A DNA stretch of 64,000 nucleotides from Heterocephalus glaber (taxonomy: Eukaryota > Chordata > Mammalia > Rodentia > Bathyergidae). The position numbers were made by a program, and so were the translations under genes. The notes below the pieces were generated by a model. It saw nothing but the letters and a program-made list of their open reading frames with translations, had not been told where the DNA came from and made no database searches. The stretch lies in the NCBI RefSeq assembly GCF_000247695.1, contig NW_004624805.1, forward strand, positions 6,526,239 through 6,590,238. The letters are read 5' to 3'. Positions 52,445-62,214 of this stretch are shown one piece after another. The stretch's first letter is position 1. Each line of letters begins with the position of its first letter.

Positions 52445-53925
52445 GCTCTCATTTCACAAACTAATTAGCATTAAAATTCAACTATAAAAATATTCCTTAT
52501 AAAAACAAAAGTAGAATGGTTCATACACAAATAAAGCCCCTCCAAAATAGATATAATTTGAATAATGCACTCAATGAACAGATTTGTTTTGGTGATATTA
52601 AAAAAAAGAAAACCAGTTAAAAGTTGTGAAGTATATGCACATACATTCTTACCATTAGGGCAATATATACCTACATACATACATGGGCAGCCACTTACAT
52701 GTACGTATGCAATTTGGGTCTTTATGTCATGAGAAAAATCAGAATTTACATGGTACAGATTACCCCTATATGTATAAAATATATATATGAAAATGCAATC
52801 TGCCAATTCCTTAAGGGCTTAAACAATTTATGTTTCTTCTTTTATAAAGCACATCATGTACAGCAATTACACTTACAGCAAACAAAATTATAATCTGATG
52901 CAATCTGGTGCCTTCTCATTCTATGAATACTTACAAAAATTTTACATTCTACATCAAAATATACTTTTGAGCTGATATTGCAACATGAAAGGACTCGGCA
53001 TTTCTCAATTTTTATTTCATAATAAACATCCAAGGTTAAATTTGCCCAAAGCTGTATACTTACTACAATGTAATTATTTTTTTGTATACTCCAAAGTAAT
53101 TACGTACTGAGAACATACACATATACTGTATAGGTATATGAATTTTTTTAATGGTTTAATAGAAACACCAACCAGTAAAATACTTAAGATTTTGTGGAAC
53201 AAAGTAGCATTGCTCGGTTTAACTTTCCAATTGAGTTAAATTTTTGTGTAATAATGTTATTTTCTTTGGCTAAATTTATTGAAAATGCTTTGGAATTTTT
53301 CAGAACCCAGCCATAATTATTACTGACTGTTGTATGGAATCGATTTACTACAACACAAAAATACCAGCTGTTACAGTATGTCCTGAGAGGGATTACTGAA
53401 TATTCTTAAATTGAAGTTCAATCCATCTTTCCATAAAAAGAGAGAAAGACCCAAACGCCAGGAACATAACAGCAGTATCAAGTGCACCTGAAGCATTTAC
53501 AATACCCAATAGTACTATTACGACCCTCCTTTAAAAAGGCTTATTTTTGAAATTTCATTATTCCAGTTGTTCCTTGCTTCCATATATCACACTGTATCAG
53601 GTTTTTCTGGCATTGATCACGTGGAAACAGTGAAATATATGAAAGTCTATGAGCTTACAATGTTCAATTTCTACCAGCCTTGACTCGACGCTTCTGGGGC
53701 TCTCATGACACCTAGTGGTCAACAGCAGAAATAAAAGTACCGGGGACAAGAAGGCTTTTGAATTTTCAGTAAAGCAAAAACTGACTTTACCCCAGCGAGT
53801 GAGTCACCCGCAAAATTTTTTTATTAATGTGCAGACACTCTCGGTTAATGCAAATGACCAAGAAATCAAGTAATTTAAAAACACATTTCCTTTCTATTTG
53901 GGGTAGTGTTTAAGAACACGAAAAC
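52445..53925. other. AT-rich sequence, nothing recognised
   Basis: A weak CTCF-like string TGACACCTAGTGGTCA occurs at 53706-53721. No coding or repeat feature supported. Confidence 0.4.
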
Positions 53926-53927
53926 CT

Positions 53928-54020
53928 GGGCCGGGGATTTAGCTCAGTGGTTTTGCTGCCTGCTGCGCAAGCGCAAGGACCCGAGTTTGATTCCCGGTAC
54001 CAAAAAAAAAAAAAGGATAT
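53928..54020 (+). mobile_element. Young ID-type SINE, plus orientation, with TSD
   Basis: GGGCCGGGGATTTAGCTCAG, CTGCTGCGCAAGCGCAAGGA, GGTACC then a 13-base A-run. GAAAACCT is duplicated at 53920-53927 and 54021-54028. Confidence 0.96.
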
Positions 54021-54329
54021 GAAAACCTTTAACTGTCATCACAAAGTAACAATTATATTAACAGCTTATGCTATGTTCAGTATGCCAACTGAAGATCATT
54101 TTGCCATACACAAGAGTAAATTTTTAAATATAAATCTAATATAATTGTAAAAGCTTAATTTGAAAGATTCATTAGTATATTAGCCAATGCAAGGAGCAGC
54201 TGCTATCTGTTAACACTGTTTGAATCTTCATAAATTATATGCATAAGAATATGAAGAAGTCACCATAGACCTCAGCGGCATAAAGCTGATTACATAAAAC
54301 AGTGTTTATATCTTTTCCACTTGCAGGTC

Positions 54330-55640
54330 TCAAAAGGAGAGGTCTATAGACTCCTAGTGGCCTCCAATACCTTTCAAGGGGGTTCATAAGGTCAAATTAT
54401 TTTCAGAAAATCCTGAGGTGTTATTTGTCTAGCCACCAGTGGTGAGAATCAATGGGGTGTCAGACCACTGGCACCTCGGCGTGAATCAAGAAAACGGCAC
54501 CAACGTGAATCTCTTCCCTGTGGTATCTGTGACTGCCAAGCATGGAGGGTTACACTTTACAATGCCTTAAGGACAGTAAACACTAACAGCTGACGGACTC
54601 CTGGCTGCCCATCTTACCATGGTCTCTGGGTTAAGATGGAAAGTACAGATAAATGCTGCTCCTGGGAACAAAGCAGGGGCCAGCTCAAAGAACACACTTG
54701 TGCAGTGATTTGAGTTGTGAATGAATCAGATGCCAGCTCGGGGGAGCACCGTTTTTACTTAAAAGAACAAATGAAAGATGTATTTCAGGCCTGGGTATTT
54801 GGCAAACATTTTCTTGAAAATGAATGAAGTCAGTCTGTGACTTTAAGAGCTACTGATATTATGTGTTGTTAATGATAAAACATGAGCGTTTGAGCAAAAA
54901 ACAGAATTTTAGGAAGCTGGCATCCATTAGAGGCTGCCCCTCACCCCCTGTGCATGGTTCTAAGTTAACCAAGACGCATGTAAAGGGAAACCCAATCCCT
55001 GCCCTGCCTGCTATCAGCTTTCCCATACTGAGCTTTCCTAAGATCTGTGGTGATGCTAACAACTGATTTTTTGATATTGTGCCAGTATGTGGAAGACTTG
55101 CATAAGTCGGGAACCAATATTTTCCAATTTTCTAATATATTACAAGAAAATGAATAACATTCAAAGCATACAACAGAATGATAGATTTAAAGTTCCAACG
55201 CAGTAAGTTTACTGACGTATTTTCTGTTTACTGATATATTTTCTAATTCTACACAACTAACTCACTTTCAAGAAATGGCCACATGTCCTGTTCTGGTGTA
55301 ACAGCAAAGAATACAGTATCCACAAAGAACTGAACAAGCTAGTAAAATACTACTGCAGTTCTACTACTAGATACTACTACTACTAGATAATACTACTACT
55401 GCCAGATTTCTCTATATCTTTTCAACAAAAGAAATAGAATAACTTGAAAGTAGATGAAGATATGTGAAAATAAATGTCTCCTGTCATGATAGGAATTAAA
55501 TAATTTTGCAAGTCACTGTTTTTGTTTGGGAGAAATAAAGGTTTTTTAAAATGTTATTTGTGCTAGCAAGTAACAAGTTTAATATTGTTTTTAAATAAAC
55601 TGAATTTTTAATGACTTTTAGTTTTCCAATATATTAGATA
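54330..55640 (+). mobile_element. hAT-Charlie-type DNA transposon with transposase remnant, plus orientation
   Basis: 5' end TAGACTCCTAGTGGCCTCCA, AAGGGGGTTCATAAGGTCAA. Transposase-region text follows in order: GATGGAAAGTACAGATAAAT, TTTGAGTTGTGAATGAATCA, CCTGGGTATTTGGCAAACAT, TTTTCTTGAAAATGAATGAA, GATTTTTTGATATTGTG. The 3' AT-rich end follows. The reading frame is destroyed by stops, indels and a loss of the C-terminal coding part. Same family as the reverse copy at 1.77-3.13 kb. Confidence 0.85.
55345..55400. repeat. (TAC)n-like imperfect triplet repeat
   Basis: CTACTACTAGATACTACTAC-type run of about 55 bases. Confidence 0.85.
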
Positions 55641-55719
55641 CTGATCAATATAACTCACATTATCAAAAGTCTTTAGCGTTTTCAACAGTTTTAGAGAACG
55701 TGGAAGATCTGGAAAGCAG

Positions 55720-55950
55720 AGTACTGAGAGCCGCTATTCCACGCCAAGGCGAAGCAGGCGCTTTCTGTGAAGGAGCAGGCAGACAGTTCCAGCTTTGTGT
55801 CCACCCTCTGTCTCCACAGACTCTCCGGCGGGCCACACGACTGTCCCTGCACACCTCCCTCCCGAGAGCGCGAGGGGGCGCCACACTGTTCCTGAGGACT
55901 GACAGGCCTGAAAGGAGTACGCTTTCTACCCACGTGTTCGCAGCTTACTG
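55720..55950. promoter_or_regulatory. GC-rich patch containing a CTCF-like site
   Basis: Unlike the AT-rich surroundings, it is GC-rich with about a dozen CpGs. Open frames on both strands have no recognisable protein. It lies upstream of the MPP7 start exon and may be regulatory or a non-coding exon. Confidence 0.4.
55867..55886 (+). promoter_or_regulatory. CTCF-like binding motif, plus strand
   Basis: AGCGCGAGGGGGCGCCACAC carries the core AGGGGGCGCC of the CTCF motif. The upstream half is weaker. Opposite orientation to the site at 11881. Function is inferred. Confidence 0.6.
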
Positions 55951-56042
55951 AAATACTCAAGGAAATAAGTTAACTTTTTTCAGCTTCTTTGTGTTGTGAA
56001 ATTATGAAAGATAATAGGTATGGAATTTCTGAAGACCTATTC

Positions 56043-56236
56043 CACGGGTGGTGAACCTATGGCACATGTGTTGTTGTTTGTTTTTCCTTTGAGACAAAAG
56101 ATGTTAATGTATGAGTTGTTTTTTCTAAACTAAAACCTCAGTGTTCAGGTTTAATTACAGTGTTGGCACTTTGCAATAAAGGAGTGTGTTTTGGAGTGCA
56201 GTTGGGGCACTGTCTCTAGAATGTTCACCATCACTG
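56043..56236 (+). mobile_element. Small non-autonomous hAT element with 8-bp TSD
   Basis: Left end CACGGGTGGTGAACCTATGG. The right end GTTCACCATCACTG is its inverted counterpart. The interior contains TTGGCACTTTGCAATAAAGG. ACCTATTC (56035-56042) and ACCTAGGC (56237-56244) match at six of eight bases, the hAT target-site length. The strand is assigned arbitrarily. Confidence 0.82.
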
Positions 56237-56306
56237 ACCTAGGCTCTAATCATAAACAAAATCACATTCCACTTTCAGCGATTCTAAAAAGTCTTAAGCT
56301 CTACTG

Positions 56307-56836
56307 TTACAGATGCTCCTTGACTTATGACAGTTACATTCCAATCAAATCAAAAATGCCTAAGTCAAAATGCCAGGCATGGTGGTGAACACCTGCAATC
56401 CTAGCACTGAAGGAGGCTGAGGCAGGAGGATTGCAAGTTCCAATCCTTCTTGGGCGATTTATTGAGACCCTGTCTCAAAATTAAAAAGAAAAAAAGCTTG
56501 GGGGTGTTACTCGGTGGTAGAGTGCCCCTGGGTTAGATCCCCAGGAGCGGGAAAGCGCAGTGAATACCCCTAACCTACCCAGCACCCCAGCTTGGCAGCA
56601 CAGTACACTGTGGTATCGGTTGTTCGCCCTCACAATCACACAGCCGACTAGAGCCATGCTCGCTGCAGCTGCCCAGCGTCCTAAGAGAGGAAGGATGTTA
56701 CCAGATGTCACTAGTTCAGGGAAACATCCGAATTCAAATCTGAAGTATGGATTCTGCTGAAGATGTATCATTTTCACACCACCATAAAGTAAAACGAATC
56801 ATAAAGTGAACCTCAGAAGTTGAGAGGGTCTATGCA
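56307..56836 (+). mobile_element. Tigger-like DNA transposon split by a B1-dID SINE
   Basis: Left end TACAGATGCTCCTTGACTTA through GCCTAAGTCAAAATG. It resumes at GAATACCCCTAACCTACCCA and runs to the right end ATAAAGTGAACCTCAGAAGT...GTCTATGCA. The ends form an imperfect terminal inverted repeat. It matches a mammalian Tigger-derived element; the subfamily is not certain. Confidence 0.8.
56371..56553 (+). mobile_element. B1-dID SINE inside the Tigger-like element
   Basis: B1 GCCAGGCATGGTGGTGAACA, GGAGGCTGAGGCAGGAGGAT, then GAGACCCTGTCTCAAAATTA. dID TGGGGGTGTTACTCGGTGGT...GATCCCCAGGAGC. Possible short duplication AAAATGC / AAAGCGC. Confidence 0.92.
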
Positions 56837-56915
56837 GGAAATTTAAAGATGTTTACAACTGGCAAAGCATTCAGATGCTGTAGGTAAGAAAACACGCCTT
56901 ACACAATCAAAACCC

Positions 56916-57016
56916 GGGCCAGGGATTTAGCTCAGTGGTTTCGCTGCCTGCTGCGCAACCCCAAGGACCCGAGTTCAATCCCCGGTACCATAAAATAAAA
57001 AAAAAAAAGATAATTG
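56916..57016 (+). mobile_element. Young ID-type SINE, plus orientation, with TSD
   Basis: GGGCCAGGGATTTAGCTCAG, CTGCTGCGCAACCCCAAGGA, GGTACC and an A-rich tail. Duplication CACAATCAAAACCC / CACAATCAAACCCC with one difference. Confidence 0.95.
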
Positions 57017-57029
57017 CACAATCAAACCC

Positions 57030-58845
57030 CAAAAATCCTAGTTTTCAAGAAAGAGGAACAATTATGAAAGATTAAAATGTCCCACATTTTACAAATCCAG
57101 CAGAGCTCAATTATTCTGTAAGGTGAGATGGTGTGAAGGGAAATCCCCAAGCCACACAAAACAATGCACTGAAAGGGTCCCACAAACCTCTAAAGACTGC
57201 AGAGAGGAAAGAGAACACGCAGCTTTGTAACCCTCGGGTTCCGAGACGGGGCTCTAACAGGGAAATGTGCCCTGGGGCCTCCCCCGCCTGCTCCAGCTGG
57301 AACTGCGGGCTGCATCTCAGGAAGGGGCTGCCAGGAGGGCACCTGCTGCCACACGCACCACGGCTGCCCTTTCTCTAGGGCCCAGGTGTGATGGAAAAAT
57401 TAGCACTCGGCACAGCCTCACTCCAGACAACCCACACCACCTACACACAAGTGCTCCAGGATCCTGGGTTTTCTCTTTTCAAGCAAAACTAGCAGCATTT
57501 TTAGTACCGGGCTCACCCCGGACCTCTTCATCACAGACACCACTTCTCTGATGATGATGTTCGTATTACTTCCTACCATCCCCAAAGCACCCTGGAAATG
57601 TCCTCCCGGTTGACCTGCTGGGTTGGTTGTCTTTGCTCCGTAGCTCTTTGCTCGGGTTCTGGCTCTTTCCTTTCATTGCTGGGGGCAGGAAGAATAATAC
57701 AACTTCTTTGTTACATTTTCCTTGAAAATTTTTCAATTCCAGATCCATTTCAGCATACCACTGACATGCCCTTTGGCCCTCTCTCATGGAAAAACCAATC
57801 TTGTAATCATTTTTAACAAAGAGCACAGCAGCTCAATCTCATTTTATCAGACTCTACAGATGAGAAAACTTACTGCAGGCGGTTCAGCCTAAGGCTACAG
57901 ACAGAAGGGATTCTGCTGTTAGTGACGAGCTCGCTGGGTGCTCACACTGCTGATCACACACACAGTGCCGCCCTAACCAGCTGTCAAACAGCTTCCTCAG
58001 CCGTCACATGCAGATAGTATCTATGCCTCATTTATTCTTCTGGTGGCTAAACAAAACCACAAATTACACAAGATGTTCCAAACTTAGCTCTTCCTTTTCC
58101 TCAGCTTTCCCCTTAGTATCTTTGTTTTAGTTTTTGTTTATTTGCAGATGAGCAAACTGCTCTTCATGTCCACCTCATCTGGTTCGCCCCTCAGCACCTT
58201 CACACCATGTCTTTTCTGATACACCCAAAATGTCAAGTCGCTTCAGAAACAGCATTCTCAGCCTTTACTCCTTTGCTCACTAACACTCAGGTCTAGAACA
58301 CACCTACAGTTTCACAGCCTTTAGAAGGTATGAATATTTCTCAAATCTATAGTAGCACCTTGCATGGTAACTATGTTGTACAAAGTCGTAGTACAGAATA
58401 AAGTAGATCAAACGCTCAAGAACATATTTTAGACTTCACTGATTTTTTTTAACCAACAAAACGTCACCACACCATAACCTGTAGTTAGTAATTTCCAAAA
58501 TATATGAGCAGTCTAAAAATAAAAACCCAACTAAGCAAGCTTTATTAAGATCATATCACTTTCTATTCAAATTAAGATGCACAAAATAACTGTTTATTAA
58601 ACAGCCACACTTAACATAAACCCATAATAGAGTTACCAAAAGTTTAGCTCTTTACAAGAAAAGCCTCTCGTTCTCCCAAGTTCTGATTACTGCCCAAGCA
58701 TGGCAGATCGTCAGGGGAATACCCTAGCAACAGACTACAGGTATCAAACTACAAGTATACCGCAAAACGGTGGGGGACGGAGACCCAGACCCTCATTCCC
58801 ACTGACTTAACAGGCACACAAACTGCCTCTGTAAGAACTTGAGAA
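57030..58845. other. Sequence with MIR/L2 traces; otherwise nothing recognised
   Basis: 57838-57905 resembles a MIR/L2 fragment (CTACAGATGAGAAAACTTAC). 57955-58035 resembles MIR (CTTCCTCAGCCGTCACATGC). 57.24-57.6 kb is GC-richer, with no recognised protein. Confidence 0.4.
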
Positions 58846-58849
58846 ACCA

Positions 58850-59330
58850 ATTAAGATGTCATATCACCAAGGCAAGCAGAAGCCAAAGAGAGAAACATCA
58901 AAGTAGATGAGAAAGTCCACTGTGTTTGGCCAACCTTGGTCTTTGCAAATGCCCAACTCTCCACAAAAGAACACAAGACATGCAAAGAAACAGGGAAACA
59001 TGACCCAGGCGCAAATGCAAAACAAAGGTCCAAAAACTAAACCAAAAGAAAAGGAGACCTCTGAGTTAGCAGACAAAGATTTCAAAACACCCATCTTAAA
59101 GATACTCCAAGAGCTAATATAGCACACCTAAACAAAGAAAATGATACATGAACAAAATGACAATCTGAACGAAGAAACTGAAACTATTAAAAGAAAACAC
59201 ACATTGGAGCTTATAAATACAACAACTGATTTCCAGTAGACTCGATCAAGCAGAAAACTAAATCAATAAACTTGAAAACAGATCACATGGCATTATCAAG
59301 TCAGAAGAGCAAAAGTGAAGAGGAAGAAAT
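58850..59330 (+). mobile_element. L1 ORF1-region fragment, plus orientation
   Basis: TTAGCAGACAAAGATTTCAA, CCATCTTAAAGATACTCCAA, TGATACATGAACAAAATGAC, TTGAAAACAGATCACATGGC fit the old L1 ORF1 N-terminal region. It is broken by stops and truncated into the purine tract at its right. Confidence 0.75.
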
Positions 59331-59460
59331 GGAAGAGAGCAAAGATGGAGGAGAAAAAGAGGAGGAAGAAGAGATGAAATGATGATGATGATGATGATGA
59401 TGCGGGGGGGGGGAAGAGGAACAAGAACGGAGGAAGAGAAAGAGAAAGAAACGTGAAGAG
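59310..59460. repeat. Purine-rich (GA/GGA)n tract with (GAT)n and a G-run
   Basis: About 150 bases almost free of pyrimidines on the plus strand except for GATGATGAT (59377-59401). A 9-10 base G-run follows at about 59404-59412. Confidence 0.95.
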
Positions 59461-59464
59461 TCTA

Positions 59465-59730
59465 ACGGAGTATCACCAAGCAGATCAGCCCCACTAGGCT
59501 ACTTTCAGTTTTTACAATTTCGATTACCTTGGATGCCACATAGAAGTGGAACCATACAGTATTAATGACTGGCTAATTTCTTTTGTAGAGGCTGAATAAT
59601 GTGCCCTTGTATATATATACCAGTCTGTCTAACCTTTCCTTTGCCATGGTTATTGGTTTGCTTCTACCCTCTGGCTATTGTGAATAATGCTGCAGTAAAT
59701 AGGGGTACACAAATATCTATTACTTTTGAC
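59465..59730. other. Sequence with nothing firmly recognised
   Basis: 59.57-59.72 kb (GTTATTGGTTTGCTTCTACC, GTGAATAATGCTGCAGTAAA) resembles a reverse L1 3' segment, but the call is weak. Confidence 0.45.
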
Positions 59731-59747
59731 AATTTAATTATAATCAT

Positions 59748-59828
59748 TTTTTTTTGGTATGGGGATCAAACTCAGGACCTTGCACTTGCGAGGCAGATGG
59801 TGGCACCACTGAGCTAAATCCCTGGCCC
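59748..59828 (-). mobile_element. ID-type SINE, minus orientation, with 13-bp TSD
   Basis: T-run then GGTATGGGGATCAAACTCAG, TGAGCTAAATCCCTGGCCC. TAATTATAATCAT is duplicated exactly at 59735-59747 and 59829-59841. Confidence 0.97.
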
Positions 59829-59841
59829 TAATTATAATCAT

Positions 59842-61130
59842 CTCAGTGTGGGTCTCTTTGGATTTATTCTAGATGAAGTTTATTAAGCTCCTTGAATGTC
59901 CATTTCTTCCTCAAATTTGGGGCTTTTGATGGTTATTTCACTGGACAAATCCTGTCACTTTCTCTTCTTGAACATCTTCCATGTAATCACCTTCACACTC
60001 TTGGATGAAATCCTCACTTCCCTGTATATGAGTGATGTCCATGCTTCCTCCTTCCAATATATTCATCTACTGTAATCATTTCCAAAGCTAAAAACAGACT
60101 GGAATAAGCCCCTCACACAACACTGCAAAGCCTCGATGGAGAAAAACGGTGAATGCTAAACTAAAAGAGAGGCCATTCCATACAGTATTGGCTCTTTTAT
60201 TAAACAGTGGAGAATCTCATATTTGAAGTCAGTTATACCCAAGCGAATCCTTTAAAGTACTGTGCTGTTCATATAGATTTCAATCTTATTTTCTTCAAAA
60301 GTCTCAATATTTAAACAGAATTCATATTAGTCACTGGAATCTACTGATACTACTTTGTACATTTTTTTAAATTTCCATGTCATAGTTCTGCACTAGGGTA
60401 TGTTAGTTTCCAGGGTGAGCCAAATGAATGGCACAGGGAAAAAGTTAATATTTCTTAAGACTCGTGAAGATGGAACAAAAGTTAAGTTACTATGAAAAAT
60501 AGTATGCTGGTCATTGTCCAAAAACCATGGGCAATATTTACACAAAAGAATATTTCACACAATATGCAAAGCCTTAGGCTAGCAGGCATACTCTCTTACA
60601 CAGTCTGATAGGGAACTTCACTTCACCCTGAATTTAATGCAAAGAAGATTAGAACTTGATCAAAAAGGGGCTGGTAGGGGATATGGGACAGGAAGAAAGT
60701 CAAGCTGTGAGTCACTTCCTATGCATGCACTCTTGAGAGGAGCCGTGGCCACACCAGAAGCGGCAAAGGAGGCAAACTGAGCCTGAGTCTACCTGGCTCA
60801 GGTTTCAGAGGACATCTTCTCAGTGGCATCTCTTCCCCACCCTGCCCACTCCCGCCATTGCTTCCTTGTGCTGGTGGTCACAGAATATGCTTTGTCTATT
60901 TCAGTCCTCTCGTCTGTTGTCTGTCTGGAAACTTTGTCTGCATTATTCATTGCTAATTTCCTGCTGTCTGATAATAATGATTAATAATTAATAATTAATT
61001 AAAAATTTATTATCATTTTTATATATCCACTAGCTAAAAGTCTTGAAAGAGTTGAGAAAAGCAACTATTAAACAGGCACAAATTAATAACAGTAAAACCA
61101 AAGTTTCCCCACTGGATATAACAGAACCTG
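59842..61130. other. Sequence with nothing recognised
   Basis: AT-rich. A TTAATAATTAATAATTAATT run lies near 60980-60998. No gene. Confidence 0.45.
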
Positions 61131-61143
61131 GTATCTATAATTC

Positions 61144-61228
61144 TTTTTTTTTTTGTACTGGGGATTGAACTCCGGACCTTGCACTTGCGGGGCAGGCAGC
61201 GGAACCACTAAGCTAAATCCCCAGCCCA
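61144..61228 (-). mobile_element. ID-type SINE, minus orientation, with TSD
   Basis: T-run, GTACTGGGGATTGAACTCCG, AAGCTAAATCCCCAGCCC. GTATCTATAATTC / GTATCTATAACTC (61131-61143, 61229-61241) has one difference. Confidence 0.96.
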
Positions 61229-61244
61229 GTATCTATAACTCTTA

Positions 61245-62110
61245 ATGGCTTTCCTGATTTTGTCTCCCTAAACATCTCTCCCTGATGAACTGACTTTAGA
61301 GAGATGCTTGTTCAAGCACTCAGGATATAAGGTTATCTGAAATTTACTCAAAAATGCCTCAGCAGAGAGAGAGACAGCTTGAGCAAGTGAATGGCAACAT
61401 GACAAACTGCAGGACCTAAGGCAGGCATAAGGGTATTTGTTGTGCTGTTCTTTCTGTATTTCTGTGTCTTCACGTTTTTATGATGAAGATTGTTGAAGAG
61501 AAAATAACTCCCAGTTTCTCAGACCTCAGAGCTGTGTGTCTCCCAACCAGCCACCACAATCGGCCACCTTAGCAAGTGCAGGAATTAGCACCCATGGGTG
61601 CAAGCACCAGCCATCCACAGTCCTGTGATTGAGTGACTGCTCGAAGAAATACTGGCTCATGATTCCCAGGTGCTTTTCTGATCAAGTTTAAATTCCTTGA
61701 AATGATGCATGCCTCAACTTTCCAGTTTCTTTCTTTGAAAAAAGTCACACTTATACCCTCCCTCAAATGTTCCATAACTACACCCCTGAACACACTGCGT
61801 TGTTTCATCTCTCGATGTATTTGCTCAACTCCAGACCCTCTGCCTGTTTCACAGTATGAGTTTAACTGAAGACAAGTTATCACATTGCCTAGCAGTGGGC
61901 ACTGTGAACGAAGAAGACCATGGTAGCAAGACTATGTGGCAACAAAGTTCAATATAAATGTTAATTTATGTGTTCTTTCCCACTTGATCATTACTATTTG
62001 GCAGTTCCTTCCAAAATCAGCAGGGGGTGCTATAATTTTATTTATAAAAAAGGAAAATGAAGGTCACTTAAAAAGTAACTTTGACAGGCTTCAAATGAAG
62101 TGTTAAAAAC
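61245..62110. other. Sequence with nothing recognised
   Basis: A CTCF-like string with a key mismatch lies near 62017-62034. The minus-strand frame at 61883-61569 has no recognisable product. Confidence 0.4.
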
Positions 62111-62114
62111 TCAA

Positions 62115-62209
62115 GGGACGGGGATTTAGCTGAGTGGGCTTGCCACCTGCTGCGCAAGCACAAAGACCCGAGTTCAATCCCCGGTACCAAAAAAAAAAAA
62201 AAAAAAAAA
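62115..62209 (+). mobile_element. Young ID-type SINE with long poly-A, plus orientation
   Basis: GGGACGGGGATTTAGCTGAG, CTGCTGCGCAAGCACAAAGA, GGTACC then a 21-base A-run. Short possible duplication CTCAA on both sides. Confidence 0.96.
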
Positions 62210-62214
62210 TCTCA

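Noticed and set aside
53706..54370. Weak CTCF-like strings containing CTAGTGG near 53.71 and 54.35 kb
   Set aside because: The essential GGCGC half is missing or mutated; the second lies in the Charlie transposon end.
62017..62034. CTCF-like CAGCAGGGGGTGCTATA
   Set aside because: The strongly constrained C of GGCGC is T, so the match is below what I would call.
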